From: Shewanella morhuae
GTDB taxonomy: Bacteria; Pseudomonadota; Gammaproteobacteria; Enterobacterales; Shewanellaceae
Direction of reading: 5' to 3'
Assembly (NCBI RefSeq): GCF_900156405.1
Contig: NZ_FTNN01000018.1
Span: 1-64,000 of the forward strand
Length of the DNA stretch: 64,000 bases
Shown here: one piece after another, positions 46,507 to 56,095 of the stretch
How the letters are laid out: each line of letters opens with the position of its first letter
Numbering within the stretch: position 1 is the stretch's first letter
The notes under the pieces: model-generated
Told to the model about the DNA's origin: nothing
The model's input: the letters and a program-made list of their open reading frames with translations, nothing else
Databases searched by the model: none
Program-made: the position numbers and the translations under genes

Positions 46507-46537
46507 TTAAGTTATATTATATTTTAATATAACTTAA
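46507..46537. repeat. A/T-only inverted repeat in the fadB-pepQ gap
   Basis: TTAAGTTATATTA (46507-46519) and TAATATAACTTAA (46525-46537) are perfect 13-bp arms separated by 5 bases. It lies midway in the 489-base gap between divergent fadB and pepQ. Possibly an operator, or a curved or easily melted DNA site. The rest of the gap shows nothing else that I can support. Confidence 0.6.
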
Positions 46538-46706
46538 AATATAATCAGATAGTTACATGCTTATCGTCCCTTACTTAGTGGCTATACATCTTAGATTGAG
46601 TAACAATTTATCGTTTTGGGTGAATCTGTTGTTCATGATCAGATTAAGATAATGTGAGCAAATCTGGCACATATTATTAACTTTTATTCATTGCAGGAGA
46701 TGACAA

Positions 46707-48026
46707 ATGGATCAGCTGGCTCATCACTATCGTGCCCATATTGCCGAATTAAATCGTCGAGTTGCAGAGGTTTTATCTCGAGAAGCCTTTTCTGGTTTAG
46801 TGATCCATTCGGGTCAGCCCCATCGGATGTTTTTAGATGATATTAATTATCCCTTTAAGACCAATCCGCACTTCAAGGCGTGGTTACCTGTTTTGGACAA
46901 TCCAAACTGTTGGTTAGTGGTTAATGGCCGCGATAAGCCGCAATTGATTTTTTATCGTCCCGTTGATTTTTGGCATAAAGTTTCTGATGTGCCAGAGATG
47001 TTTTGGACTGAGCATTTTGATATTAAATTATTAACTAAGGCTGATAAGGTCGCCGAATTATTACCAACAGATATCGCGAATTGGGCGTATCTGGGGGAAC
47101 ATTTAGATGTGGCTGAAGTATTGGGATTTACTAGCCGTAACCCCGATGCAGTAATGAGTTATTTGCATTATCACAGAAGTACCAAAACCGAATATGAACT
47201 GGAATGTATGCGCCGCGCTAACCACATCGCAGTGCAGGGGCATTTAGCGGCTAAAAATGCTTTTTATAATGGTGCGAGTGAATTCGAAATTCAGCAGCAC
47301 TATTTATCTGCAGTCGGTCAGGGCGAGAACGAAGTACCCTACGGTAATATTATCGCCCTCAACCAAAATGCAGCTATTTTGCATTACACCGCATTAGAAA
47401 ATCAAAATCCTACGCGTCGTTTGTCATTTTTAATCGATGCGGGAGCAAATTACTTTGGTTACGCCTCTGATATCACTCGTACCTATGCATTTGAGAAGAA
47501 TCGTTTTGATGAGTTGATCACGGCAATGAATAAAGCGCAGCTAGAGCTCATCGACATGATGCGCCCTGGGGTGCGTTATCCAGATTTACATTTGGCTACC
47601 CACGCTAAAATCGCGCAAATGCTGCTGGATTTTGATCTCGCCACTGGTGATATCCAAGGCTTGGTCGAACAGGGCATTACCAGTGCTTTTTTCCCCCATG
47701 GTTTAGGTCACATGTTGGGTCTGCAAGTGCATGATGTTGGTGGCTTCTCCCACGATGAACGCGGTACTCATATTGCTGCGCCAGCGACTCATCCGTTTCT
47801 GCGTTGTACTAGAGTTTTAGCGCCAAACCAAGTGCTGACGATGGAACCAGGTTTATACATCATCGATACCTTGCTTAATGAGCTAAAACAAGATGATCGT
47901 AGCCAGCAGATTAACTGGAAAACCGTGGATGAGTTAAGGCCTTTTGGCGGTATTCGTATTGAGGATAACGTCATAGTACATCAAGATAGGAACGAGAATA
48001 TGACTCGTGAATTCGGTTTGACTTGA
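46707..48026 (+). CDS. pepQ: Xaa-Pro dipeptidase PepQ
   Basis: Cleaves dipeptides with C-terminal proline, 439 residues (E. coli 443). The metal ligands are visible in [45 protein letters not shown] and [11 protein letters not shown]. An AGGAG site precedes the ATG. In E. coli pepQ, yigZ, trkH and hemG are adjacent, as here. Confidence 0.96.
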   Translation: MDQLAHHYRAHIAELNRRVAEVLSREAFSGLVIHSGQPHRMFLDDINYPFKTNPHFKAWLPVLDNPNCWLVVNGRDKPQLIFYRPVDFWHKVSDVPEMFWTEHFDIKLLTKADKVAELLPTDIANWAYLGEHLDVAEVLGFTSRNPDAVMSYLHYHRSTKTEYELECMRRANHIAVQGHLAAKNAFYNGASEFEIQQHYLSAVGQGENEVPYGNIIALNQNAAILHYTALENQNPTRRLSFLIDAGANYFGYASDITRTYAFEKNRFDELITAMNKAQLELIDMMRPGVRYPDLHLATHAKIAQMLLDFDLATGDIQGLVEQGITSAFFPHGLGHMLGLQVHDVGGFSHDERGTHIAAPATHPFLRCTRVLAPNQVLTMEPGLYIIDTLLNELKQDDRSQQINWKTVDELRPFGGIRIEDNVIVHQDRNENMTREFGLT

Positions 48027-48056
48027 TTGATCATAGGTAAGCGTTAGGGCGGATAT

Positions 48057-48671
48057 GTGCTCGAAAGTTATAAGGTTCCCTGCGAGAATATCGTGATTGA
48101 AGAGGAGATAAAGCATAGCCGCTTTATCTCTTTTCTGTTTCATTGCGATAGTGTTGATAAATTAAAGTTAGTACTCACTGACATAAAGCGTGATTATCCT
48201 GGTGCAAGCCATTATTGCTACGCCTTTGTTGCCGGTGCGCCAGATAATAGCATCTTGATTGGTTCGAGTGATGATGGCGAGCCAGCAGGAAGTGCGGGAC
48301 GTCCTATGTTAACGCTATTACAGGGCGCGAACATTGGCGAAATTGGCGCTATTGTAGTGCGCTATTATGGTGGCACTAAGTTAGGCGTTGGTGGTTTAGT
48401 ACGCGCTTACACCTCCGGATTAAGGCAAGGATTACTTCAATTACCGACTAGGCTTAAACAATTACGTTATCCTGCTAAGCTGCATTGTGATTATGCACAA
48501 CTGCGCGACGTTGAGCATGTCTTACAGCAAGTAGATGCGGTGATTATTGATAAGCAATTTACTGAGGCTGTTGATATTGAGTTTGAAATCGGACGGCAGC
48601 AACAAGCATTACTTTGTGAGTTGCTGGCAACACTTAGCCAGGGAAGTTTGCTGCCTGAGTTTGAGCTGTGA
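48057..48671 (+). CDS. yigZ: YigZ / IMPACT family protein
   Basis: A 204-residue protein of the IMPACT (UPF0029) family, function not settled. It has IKHSRFISF, GSSDDGEPAGSAGRPML and VVRYYGGTKLGVGGLVRAY. The start is GTG at 48057. It lies 30 bases after pepQ and 77 before trkH. Confidence 0.93.
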   Translation: MLESYKVPCENIVIEEEIKHSRFISFLFHCDSVDKLKLVLTDIKRDYPGASHYCYAFVAGAPDNSILIGSSDDGEPAGSAGRPMLTLLQGANIGEIGAIVVRYYGGTKLGVGGLVRAYTSGLRQGLLQLPTRLKQLRYPAKLHCDYAQLRDVEHVLQQVDAVIIDKQFTEAVDIEFEIGRQQQALLCELLATLSQGSLLPEFEL

Positions 48672-48748
48672 TGCCTGCGTAAACTATGCCAAAATAGCTT
48701 AAATGCTGAAAATACCTTTGCAGCCTATGGAATAATTGAACTCGCGTA

Positions 48749-50206
48749 ATGCAATATAAAACAATAATAAGAATTATAGGCCTATTAGTCGGCTTGTTTT
48801 CCATCACTATGTTGCCCCCAGCACTAATTGCCGTATGGTACAACGATGGTGGTGGTACAGCATTTGTGCAAGCATTTTTTGTCAGTTTGTTTATTGGTTT
48901 CTGGCTTTGGTATCCTAATCGTCGCTGTAAAGAAGAGTTACGAACCCGAGAGGGGTTTCTTATTGTTGTTCTATTCTGGACCGTACTGGGGTCGATTGGT
49001 GCATTACCTTTTATATTCTCTAGCGAGCCAGATCTTAGCTGGACGGATAGTTTCTTCGAATCTTTTTCTGCATTAACCACCACAGGTGCAACCGTTATCG
49101 AAGGGCTTGATTCCCTACCTAAAGCCATCTTATTTTATCGACATTTGCTGCAATGGCTCGGTGGTATGGGGATTATCGTATTAGCCGTAGCTATTTTACC
49201 TGTACTAGGGATTGGAGGAATGCAGCTGTATCGGGCAGAAATTCCTGGACCGGTGAAAGATAATAAAATGACCCCGCGTATTGCCGAAACAGCTAAGGCA
49301 CTGTGGTATATTTATTTATTCCTTACCGTTGTTTGTGCAAGCGCTTATTGGTTGGCGGGTATGAGTCTTTTTGATGCGGTTTGTCACTCATTTTCGACGA
49401 TTGCGATTGGCGGATTCTCTACCCATGATGCCAGTATGGGCTATTTTGATAGCCCTGCGATTAATCTTATTTGTGCGTTCTTTTTAATTGTTTCAGCCGT
49501 CAATTTTAGTGTGCATTTTGCGGCGTTTTCCCGCAGAGGTATCAACGTAAAAGTATATTTTAAAGATACTGAATTTAAAATGCTGGTGGCGATTCAGTTT
49601 ACCTTGACGGCGATCTGTTTTGTAACCCTTTACCAGTCTGGCATTTACGATACACCTGAAGAAACACTCGATCATGCGTTATTTCAGGTGGTATCGGTGG
49701 CGACTACCGCAGGATTTGGTAGTGAAAGCTTCCATTTATGGCCACTCTTTTTACCCATCCTATTGATTTTTTCAAGTTTTATTGGCGGCTGTGGTGGTTC
49801 TACTGCTGGCGGCATTAAAGTTATCCGTATTATTCTATTATTATTGCAAGGCTCCCGTGAGTTAAAACGTTTAGTCCATCCTAAAGCGATGTTTTCGATT
49901 CGTATTGGTTCTAAAGTGCTATCTGATCGCGTTATTGATGCAGTGTGGGGGTTCTTTTCAGCTTATGCCCTTGTTTTTGTTGTATCTATGCTCGCTCTGA
50001 TGGCGCTAGGGCTTGATGATATTACCGCTTTTAGCGCTACAGCAGCATGCCTTAATAACTTAGGCCCAGGTTTAGGCGCCGTTGCCAGCAACTATGCCAG
50101 TATTGGTGATGGCGCTAAATGGGTACTCTTGATTGCTATGCTTTTTGGGCGATTAGAAGTCTTTACTTTACTCATTTTGTTTACGCCAACTTTTTGGAAG
50201 AACTAA
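48749..50206 (+). CDS. trkH: Trk potassium uptake protein TrkH (copy 1)
   Basis: The K+-translocating membrane subunit of Trk, 485 residues with about 10-12 membrane segments in four pore repeats. Selectivity-filter segments TTTGATV, TIAIGGFSTHD, TTAGFG and NNLGPGLG are present. A paralogue is at 51922-53364. The hemG gene begins 2 bases after its stop, so they are probably translated together, as in E. coli. Confidence 0.95.
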   Translation: MQYKTIIRIIGLLVGLFSITMLPPALIAVWYNDGGGTAFVQAFFVSLFIGFWLWYPNRRCKEELRTREGFLIVVLFWTVLGSIGALPFIFSSEPDLSWTDSFFESFSALTTTGATVIEGLDSLPKAILFYRHLLQWLGGMGIIVLAVAILPVLGIGGMQLYRAEIPGPVKDNKMTPRIAETAKALWYIYLFLTVVCASAYWLAGMSLFDAVCHSFSTIAIGGFSTHDASMGYFDSPAINLICAFFLIVSAVNFSVHFAAFSRRGINVKVYFKDTEFKMLVAIQFTLTAICFVTLYQSGIYDTPEETLDHALFQVVSVATTAGFGSESFHLWPLFLPILLIFSSFIGGCGGSTAGGIKVIRIILLLLQGSRELKRLVHPKAMFSIRIGSKVLSDRVIDAVWGFFSAYALVFVVSMLALMALGLDDITAFSATAACLNNLGPGLGAVASNYASIGDGAKWVLLIAMLFGRLEVFTLLILFTPTFWKN

Positions 50207-50208
50207 TC

Positions 50209-50733
50209 ATGCAAACATTAATAATCTATTCAACAATAGATGGCCAAACCTTAGCTATTTGCCAAAAAATGAAGCTCATTGCTGAGCAAGCTGGTGAACA
50301 AGTTTCGTTAGTTACATTAGAACAGGCTGAAGCTTTGAACTTGGTTGATTTTGACAAAGTATTGATTGGTGCCAGCATTCGTTATGGTAAGCATAGACCG
50401 GCGCTTTACCAGTTTGTAAATCGCCACCATGCAGTATTAAATACTAAGGTTAATGGTTTTTTTACCGTTAATGTTGTGGCGCGCAAACCGTTAAAAAATA
50501 CACCAGAAACTAACCCTTACATGCAAAAATTTCTGCAATTATCATTATGGCAACCACAGCTGTTAGAAGTATTTGCGGGTAAAATTGATTATCCTAAATA
50601 CGGTTTATTCGATAGAACTATGATACGTTTCATCATGTGGGTGACAAAAGGCCCTACTGATATCTCGGGCACCTTCGAGTTTACTGATTGGGATAAGGTT
50701 GACGCTTTTGGTAACCGGTTTAGCCAAGCTTAA
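50209..50733 (+). CDS. hemG: Protoporphyrinogen IX dehydrogenase HemG (copy 1)
   Basis: A flavodoxin-like enzyme that oxidises protoporphyrinogen IX, passing electrons to quinones, 174 residues. It has the FMN loop YSTIDGQTLAIC and IGASIRYGKHRPAL, and the long-chain insert NVVARKPLKNTPETNPY seen in HemG. The ATG at 50209 fits E. coli length (181); a start 30 codons upstream would lie inside trkH. It is paralogous to the gene at 51300. Confidence 0.94.
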   Translation: MQTLIIYSTIDGQTLAICQKMKLIAEQAGEQVSLVTLEQAEALNLVDFDKVLIGASIRYGKHRPALYQFVNRHHAVLNTKVNGFFTVNVVARKPLKNTPETNPYMQKFLQLSLWQPQLLEVFAGKIDYPKYGLFDRTMIRFIMWVTKGPTDISGTFEFTDWDKVDAFGNRFSQA

Positions 50734-50791
50734 CGATATTTAAGCCCCAGTGGCATAAAATGCTAGAGCTTAACTTTACTGATTTGCCGTA

Positions 50792-51112
50792 TTATGCCGC
50801 GCAGTAGCGGCTATACAGAATTGAAATTACTTGAGTTACCTGTTCGTCCTTGAGCTTATAGTAAACAATTTGCGAGCTCTTACGGGTATCAACCAAATCT
50901 TCAGTACGTAATACTGCTAAATGTTGGGATAGTGCCGACTGGCTTAAAGGCACCGTGGCATTAAGCTCAGTTACGCTCAACTCTTTGTCGAGTAGTAGGC
51001 ACAAAATCATTAGGCGATAAGGGTTCGCTATAGCTTTGAGCCATTTTGCCGCACTTTCTGCATTAGTTACCATTGCAGCTACATCTATATCATTTTGCAT
51101 AAGGTCACTCAC
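50792..51112 (-). CDS. hlyU: ArsR-family regulator, HlyU/BigR/SqrR type
   Basis: A 106-residue winged-HTH regulator with PLSQSALSQHLAVLRT recognition helix. It lacks the ELCVCDL metal site (the sequence is ELSVTEL). Cysteines occur at 38 (RLMILCLLLD) and 104 (SRYC), the positions and spacing of the thiol switch in Vibrio HlyU and of SqrR/BigR. It should sense persulfide or oxidants. The start is GTG at 51112; an ATG four codons later is possible. A palindrome 51126-51141 is a candidate operator. Confidence 0.9.
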   Translation of the reverse strand: MSDLMQNDIDVAAMVTNAESAAKWLKAIANPYRLMILCLLLDKELSVTELNATVPLSQSALSQHLAVLRTEDLVDTRKSSQIVYYKLKDEQVTQVISILYSRYCAA

Positions 51113-51125
51113 TTTATCGCTTTTT

Positions 51126-51141
51126 ATTAGATAATTCTAAT
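51126..51141. promoter_or_regulatory. Candidate operator of the HlyU-type regulator
   Basis: ATTAGA and TCTAAT arms around TAAT form a perfect 16-bp A/T-rich palindrome 13 bases upstream of the regulator start. HlyU and BigR relatives bind such AT-rich dyads. It may also serve the divergent hemG copy 2. Confidence 0.5.
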
Positions 51142-51299
51142 TGAACACATCTGTCAACGTAATCATACTGCTCAGCCATGTAGATCTCAATTTTTGCATC
51201 TAAGAATATGAGATACGACTACTTTGTGATCCTATCAGAGGTTTATGTCGCGTAATCTTGCCACAATAGCCTACTAACTGAGTAGATTTGGAATTTCCT

Positions 51300-51851
51300 A
51301 TGATACGTGTTCTTGTGCTTTATTTTACCCGTGGCGGCCACACCGCCAAGATAGCCAGTGCAATTGCCGACCAATTAATATTACGTGGAGTTCAAGTTGA
51401 TCTCATTGATATCAACAGTGCAGCAGCTAAGTCTATTAACTGGTCTGATTATCAAGCCGTTGCTTTAGGCGCCTGTGTACTCTACGGCAGTTATGATAAA
51501 AGTGTGTTTCAATTTATTGAGCAGCATGCACGTGCTTTGGATGCCTTACCAAACAGTTTCTTTTGCGTCAACGTGGTGGCGAGAAACCCTGAAAAGCGCA
51601 TCCCAGAGAATAATAAATATCTGCAAAAGTTTATTACACTATCACCTTGGACACCTGCAGACCTTAAAATTATTGCCGGTAAAGTGGATTATCCTTCATG
51701 GCCTTGGTACGACCGGTGGATGATCCAGTTGATTATGAAGATGACCAAAGGCCCAACCGATCCTAAGTCGGTTATCGATTACACCGACTGGGAAGATGTG
51801 AAGGTCTATGCCGATCATCTGCTTGAATTAGTCGACGTTACCGCTATTTAG
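51300..51851 (+). CDS. hemG: HemG-like flavodoxin protein (copy 2)
   Basis: A 183-residue second HemG. It has YFTRGGHTAKIASAI (FMN loop), LGACVLYGSYDKSVFQFIEQHA and the VNVVARNPEKRIPENNKY insert, and a DRWMIQLIMKMTKGPTDP ending closer to E. coli HemG than copy 1 is. I chose the ATG at 51300 (weak GGA site 7 bases before), not a TTG at 51288. It faces trkH copy 2 across a terminator. Confidence 0.92.
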   Translation: MIRVLVLYFTRGGHTAKIASAIADQLILRGVQVDLIDINSAAAKSINWSDYQAVALGACVLYGSYDKSVFQFIEQHARALDALPNSFFCVNVVARNPEKRIPENNKYLQKFITLSPWTPADLKIIAGKVDYPSWPWYDRWMIQLIMKMTKGPTDPKSVIDYTDWEDVKVYADHLLELVDVTAI

Positions 51852-51870
51852 GACGAGTCAGGCTTAATAG

Positions 51871-51900
51871 AAAAGGCGCTTAACAAGTTAAGCGCCTTTT
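51871..51900. terminator. Bidirectional terminator between hemG2 and trkH2
   Basis: AAAAGGCGCTTAAC (51871-51884) pairs perfectly with GTTAAGCGCCTTTT (51887-51900), a 14-bp stem with 2-base loop. Confidence 0.9.
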
Positions 51901-51921
51901 TAGTATCCAAGCTCTACAGAA

Positions 51922-53364
51922 TTAATACTTCCAGAAACTCGGGTGAAATAATACCGCTACGGTCAATATCTCTAAGCGTCCGAGTAACATGCCGAGAGCC
52001 AATGCCCATTTAGCCACATCGGGTAGCGTCGAAAAGTTACCCGCAGGGCCGATAATAGGGCCTAAACCTGGGCCTACGTTTGTAACCGCGGTGATTGCAC
52101 CGGTAAAGCTCGTCATCGGGTCGAGTCCCGTTAATACTAAAATCACTGATAAGCCCACGATAACCATCATAAATAACAGCACAAAAGTGATCAGTGAACG
52201 CACAATATCTTCACTGATGATGCGGTTATTGTAGCGTTCTCTAAAAATACCATTCGGATGACACTGTTGTTTTAATTGCTCGCGCATAATAGCGCCAGCA
52301 ATTTGAAAACGGAAAATTTTTATCCCGCCAGAGGTAGAGCCTGAGCAGCTGCCGACAAACATTAAAAATAGAAAAGCAATGTTTGCAAAGGCGCCCCAAG
52401 CACCGTAATCCGTTAAGCCATAACCTGTGGTGGTCACCACTGAAACCACGTTAAAGCTGGATAAACGCAATGCATCAAGTAATGCGATATCGCGGGTTTG
52501 CCATAGCCAAAATCCAATAGAGCAAGACACTATGGTCAGAAAAAACAGAAAGCCCTTAACCTGAGCATCGTTCCAAATCCGCACATCTCTTTGCTGTATG
52601 CTGTGTACAAACATCAGTAACGGCAGGCCACCCGCAGCCATAAACACCACACCGACCCAATGAGCAGAGTTTGAAAATGCAGCCATTGAGTTATCAGAGG
52701 TTGAGTAACCGCCAGTCGATAGGGTAGTCATAGCATGGTTAACGGCTTGAAACCAAGTCATGCCCGCAAGATGATAGGCTACGCAACAGATACTGGTAAG
52801 GGTGATATACACAAGAAATAGATACTTAGCCATACTCTGAGTACGAGGAACCGCTTTATCGCTCCAATCGGAGGATTCTGTTCTAAATAGCCTCATTCCG
52901 CCGACGTTTAAAAAAGGCAGAATGGCTACCGCCATCACAATAAAGCCGATACCGCCCAACCACTGTAATAAAGAGCGCCAAATCAGGATACTGTGATCCA
53001 TGGTATCTAAACCCGATAGGACGGTAGAGCCGGTGGTCGTGATACCTGACATGGTTTCAAAGAAAGCATCCGTGTAACCAATGCCGTGGTAAAGGGTAAA
53101 GGGCATGGCAGCAAATAAACTGACGATTAACCACGTTAAGCTGGTCAATAAGAACATATCGCGAATATTAAGATTGATAGTTTTACTCTGCCCATTATGC
53201 AAACACAGGCTGGCACTAATGCCAGTTAATAAAGCAGATAGCATGAAAGAGCCCACGGTTTCTTCGCCATTGAATATAGCAAGAAGTAGTGGAATTAACA
53301 TGAAGGCTGTCAGCATCGACAAAAACAGCCCTAAAATAAACAATAGCGGTCTAAAGTTCAGCAT
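51922..53364 (-). CDS. trkH: Trk potassium uptake protein TrkH (copy 2)
   Basis: A 480-residue TrkH-type K+ transporter. Filter segments TTTGSTV, TLSTGGYSTSD, TTTGYGL and TNVGPGLG are present and the C-terminus is HPSFWKY. It follows trkA by 17 bases, so copy 2 is paired with TrkA, while copy 1 is paired with hemG. Confidence 0.95.
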   Translation of the reverse strand: MLNFRPLLFILGLFLSMLTAFMLIPLLLAIFNGEETVGSFMLSALLTGISASLCLHNGQSKTINLNIRDMFLLTSLTWLIVSLFAAMPFTLYHGIGYTDAFFETMSGITTTGSTVLSGLDTMDHSILIWRSLLQWLGGIGFIVMAVAILPFLNVGGMRLFRTESSDWSDKAVPRTQSMAKYLFLVYITLTSICCVAYHLAGMTWFQAVNHAMTTLSTGGYSTSDNSMAAFSNSAHWVGVVFMAAGGLPLLMFVHSIQQRDVRIWNDAQVKGFLFFLTIVSCSIGFWLWQTRDIALLDALRLSSFNVVSVVTTTGYGLTDYGAWGAFANIAFLFLMFVGSCSGSTSGGIKIFRFQIAGAIMREQLKQQCHPNGIFRERYNNRIISEDIVRSLITFVLLFMMVIVGLSVILVLTGLDPMTSFTGAITAVTNVGPGLGPIIGPAGNFSTLPDVAKWALALGMLLGRLEILTVAVLFHPSFWKY

Positions 53365-53381
53365 GGATAGGGCTTAGAGGT

Positions 53382-54791
53382 TTAAAAGAAAAAAGCACTG
53401 GGTTGGAAAAGTTTCTCGACTTCGCCAACAAATTTTTTATTCACTAAAAACAAAATGACGTGATCGCCTTGTTCTATCACTGTTTTATCGTGGCCCATCA
53501 GTACTTCGTCATTACGGACAAGGGCGCCAATTGTAGTACCTGGTGGTAATTTCACATCACCAATGGCTTTACCAACCACTTTTGACGTACTTGAATCACC
53601 GTGGGCAATGGCCTCAATCGCTTCTGCCGCGCCGCGGCGTAACGAATAAACGTTACAAATATCACCCTGACGAATATGGGTTAATAGGGCTGAAATCGTC
53701 GCTTGTTGTGGTGAAATTGCGATATCAATATTCGCTTCTTGCACGATATCAACATAGGCTTCGCGCTGGATCAATACCATGACTTTTTTTGCGCCCATGC
53801 GTTTGGCTAATAAAGCCGACATGATATTGGCTTCATCATCATTGGTAACGGCAATGAATACGTCGGTTTGGTCTATGTGTTCTTCAAGCAGTAATTCTTG
53901 ATCTGATGCGTCACCGCAAAATACGGTGGTATTTTCGAGTTGTTCCGATAAGGCTTCTGCCCGCTCATATTTATGCTCAATCAACTTGACTGAGTGAGTA
54001 CGTTCAAGGCGTTTGGCTAAGCCTAATCCTATGTTACCGCCGCCAGCGATCATAATATTGCGGTAGGTGCTATCGAGTTTTTGCATTTCGCTCATGACTG
54101 CGCGAATGTGACGACTATCAGCAACGAAGAAGACTTCGTCATCGGCCTCGATAATCGTGGTGCCGCGGGGCATAATTGCTCGACCTTGGCGAAAAATTGC
54201 CGCGACCCGGGTATCAATATTTGGCATATGTTCGCGAAGTGCCGCTAAAGCATTACCCACCAGCGGGCCACCATAATAGGCACGAACAGCCACTAAACTT
54301 AGGCGACCCTCGGCAAATTCGAGCACTTGCAATGCGCCAGGATACTCAACAAGACGTTGAATGTAAGCAGTCACTAACTGTTCAGGGGCGATTAACTCAT
54401 CGATCACAAAACCACCGCGGGGACGACCATCGCTATTTTTCGTTTCACTGTCGATAAACAGTTTATCGCGCATTGCCAAATAAGGTTCTGAACGAATTCG
54501 GGCAATTTTAGTGGGGGTACCAAAAAGGGTGTAAGCAATCTGGCAGGCGGCCATGTTGCATTCATCACTGTTAGTGACGGCGATTAGCATGTCGGCATCT
54601 TCCGCGCCAGCTTCTCTGAGTACATCAGGGTTAGCTGCGTGGCCTGTTACAACGCGAAGGTCGTATTTATCTTGCAGGGCGCGTAATCTGGATTTGTCAT
54701 TATCGACTATGGTGATGTCATTGTTTTCACCTACCAAATTTTCTGCCAAGGTTCCCCCGACTTGACCTGCGCCTAATATGATAATTTTCAT
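53382..54791 (-). CDS. trkA: Trk system potassium regulatory protein TrkA
   Basis: A cytoplasmic NAD(H)-binding gating ring of Trk, 469 residues (E. coli 458). It has two RCK repeats with Rossmann motifs [15 protein letters not shown] and [16 protein letters not shown], each followed by a TrkA-C domain. It is part of the def-fmt-rsmB-trkA cluster, as in E. coli. Confidence 0.97.
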   Translation of the reverse strand: MKIIILGAGQVGGTLAENLVGENNDITIVDNDKSRLRALQDKYDLRVVTGHAANPDVLREAGAEDADMLIAVTNSDECNMAACQIAYTLFGTPTKIARIRSEPYLAMRDKLFIDSETKNSDGRPRGGFVIDELIAPEQLVTAYIQRLVEYPGALQVLEFAEGRLSLVAVRAYYGGPLVGNALAALREHMPNIDTRVAAIFRQGRAIMPRGTTIIEADDEVFFVADSRHIRAVMSEMQKLDSTYRNIMIAGGGNIGLGLAKRLERTHSVKLIEHKYERAEALSEQLENTTVFCGDASDQELLLEEHIDQTDVFIAVTNDDEANIMSALLAKRMGAKKVMVLIQREAYVDIVQEANIDIAISPQQATISALLTHIRQGDICNVYSLRRGAAEAIEAIAHGDSSTSKVVGKAIGDVKLPPGTTIGALVRNDEVLMGHDKTVIEQGDHVILFLVNKKFVGEVEKLFQPSAFFF

Positions 54792-54806
54792 GGCCTTGCT
54801 TACTTC

Positions 54807-56093
54807 CTAATCGGTCGCTTTTAATAAACGGGCATAATAAAACCCATCCATATTGTCTTGTCCTGGCGTGATTTGCCAACCTATATCTTGTGGCGAATTT
54901 TGCTGGGGTAATGTATCTAGCTTAGCATCTGCCGTTCTTTCTAAAAACGCACTAATCTGGTCGCGATTTTCCTGCGGTAAAATCGAGCAAGTGGCATACA
55001 GCAGCGTACCGCCCGGTTTTAGCCATTTCCAGCAATGATCGAGAATTTGCTGTTGTAGCCCTGCGAGCTCTTCAATGTCATGGTTTTTACGTAACCACTT
55101 GATATCGGGATGACGGCGAATCACTCCTGTGGCAGAGCAAGGCGCGTCCAGTAAGATACGATCAAATTGTTCACCTTGCCACCATGAGTCAATATTGGCC
55201 GCATCACCATGTATAAGCTCAGCTTTTAATGATAGGCGGTCAAGGTTCTGTTGCACGCGCTCGAGGCGTTTGGCATCAAAGTCGACGGCGACGAGTTTGA
55301 TACTCGGCTCAAGCTCGAGTAGATGACAGCTTTTTCCACCGGGCGCTGCGCAGGCATCAAGTATTAGCTCATTAGCTTGTGGGGCAAGCAGTGTCGCCGC
55401 CCATTGCGCTGCGCCATCTTGTACTGATGCCGCACCGTCATGGAAGCGTGGCAGGGTGGCGACATCCTTGGGATGGGCCAAGAGAATGGCATCGGCGCTA
55501 GTGCCTTCGCTCGCTTCAATATCAAGTTCGGCTAAGGCGGCGAGGTATTCGGTACGGCTCTGGGATAAGCGATTATTACGCAGCCACATAGGTGGGCGCT
55601 CATGACTCTGTTGGATAATTTCTTGCCACTGCTCGGGATAAGCTTCTTTTAAGCGCTTAATCAACCAAGCGGGTGTGTTGTAACTTAACGTATCAGACTC
55701 TGTGCTTAGTGGCGAAAGCTGACGCTGAATGTTGCGTAGGACACCGTTTACAACCTTAACCATGCCTTCAAATTTTAATTGGCGACAGGCCTCGGCAGTT
55801 TCTGAAATTGCGGCATGGCTTGGAATGCGAGTGAAGTAAAGCTGATAACACCCAATGATCAACAGCTGGTGGATAATCCTTTGTTTACCTTTGAGGGGTT
55901 TCTCAAGGCATTCGCTGATGCGTTTTTCTATTTGTGGCAGAGTGCGCATCACGCCGTAGCAAAGCTCAGCGAGTAAGGCTTTATCTTTGCCGCTGGCAAG
56001 ATGCTTTTGTTGATCGGGCAGTGCCACTGACAGTGACACACCTTTTTCTAATACTTCGAAGATGGCTTTAGCTGCCAGCGCGCGCAAGTTCAT
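54807..56093 (-). CDS. rsmB: 16S rRNA m5C967 methyltransferase
   Basis: Methylates C967 of 16S rRNA, 428 residues. An N-terminal NusB-like RNA-binding domain precedes the SAM domain with LDACAAPGGKSCHLLE, DAPCSATGVIRRHPDIKWLR (first Cys) and ATCSILPQENRDQI. It lies 2 bases after fmt. Confidence 0.96.
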   Translation of the reverse strand: MNLRALAAKAIFEVLEKGVSLSVALPDQQKHLASGKDKALLAELCYGVMRTLPQIEKRISECLEKPLKGKQRIIHQLLIIGCYQLYFTRIPSHAAISETAEACRQLKFEGMVKVVNGVLRNIQRQLSPLSTESDTLSYNTPAWLIKRLKEAYPEQWQEIIQQSHERPPMWLRNNRLSQSRTEYLAALAELDIEASEGTSADAILLAHPKDVATLPRFHDGAASVQDGAAQWAATLLAPQANELILDACAAPGGKSCHLLELEPSIKLVAVDFDAKRLERVQQNLDRLSLKAELIHGDAANIDSWWQGEQFDRILLDAPCSATGVIRRHPDIKWLRKNHDIEELAGLQQQILDHCWKWLKPGGTLLYATCSILPQENRDQISAFLERTADAKLDTLPQQNSPQDIGWQITPGQDNMDGFYYARLLKATD

Positions 56094-56095
56094 GG

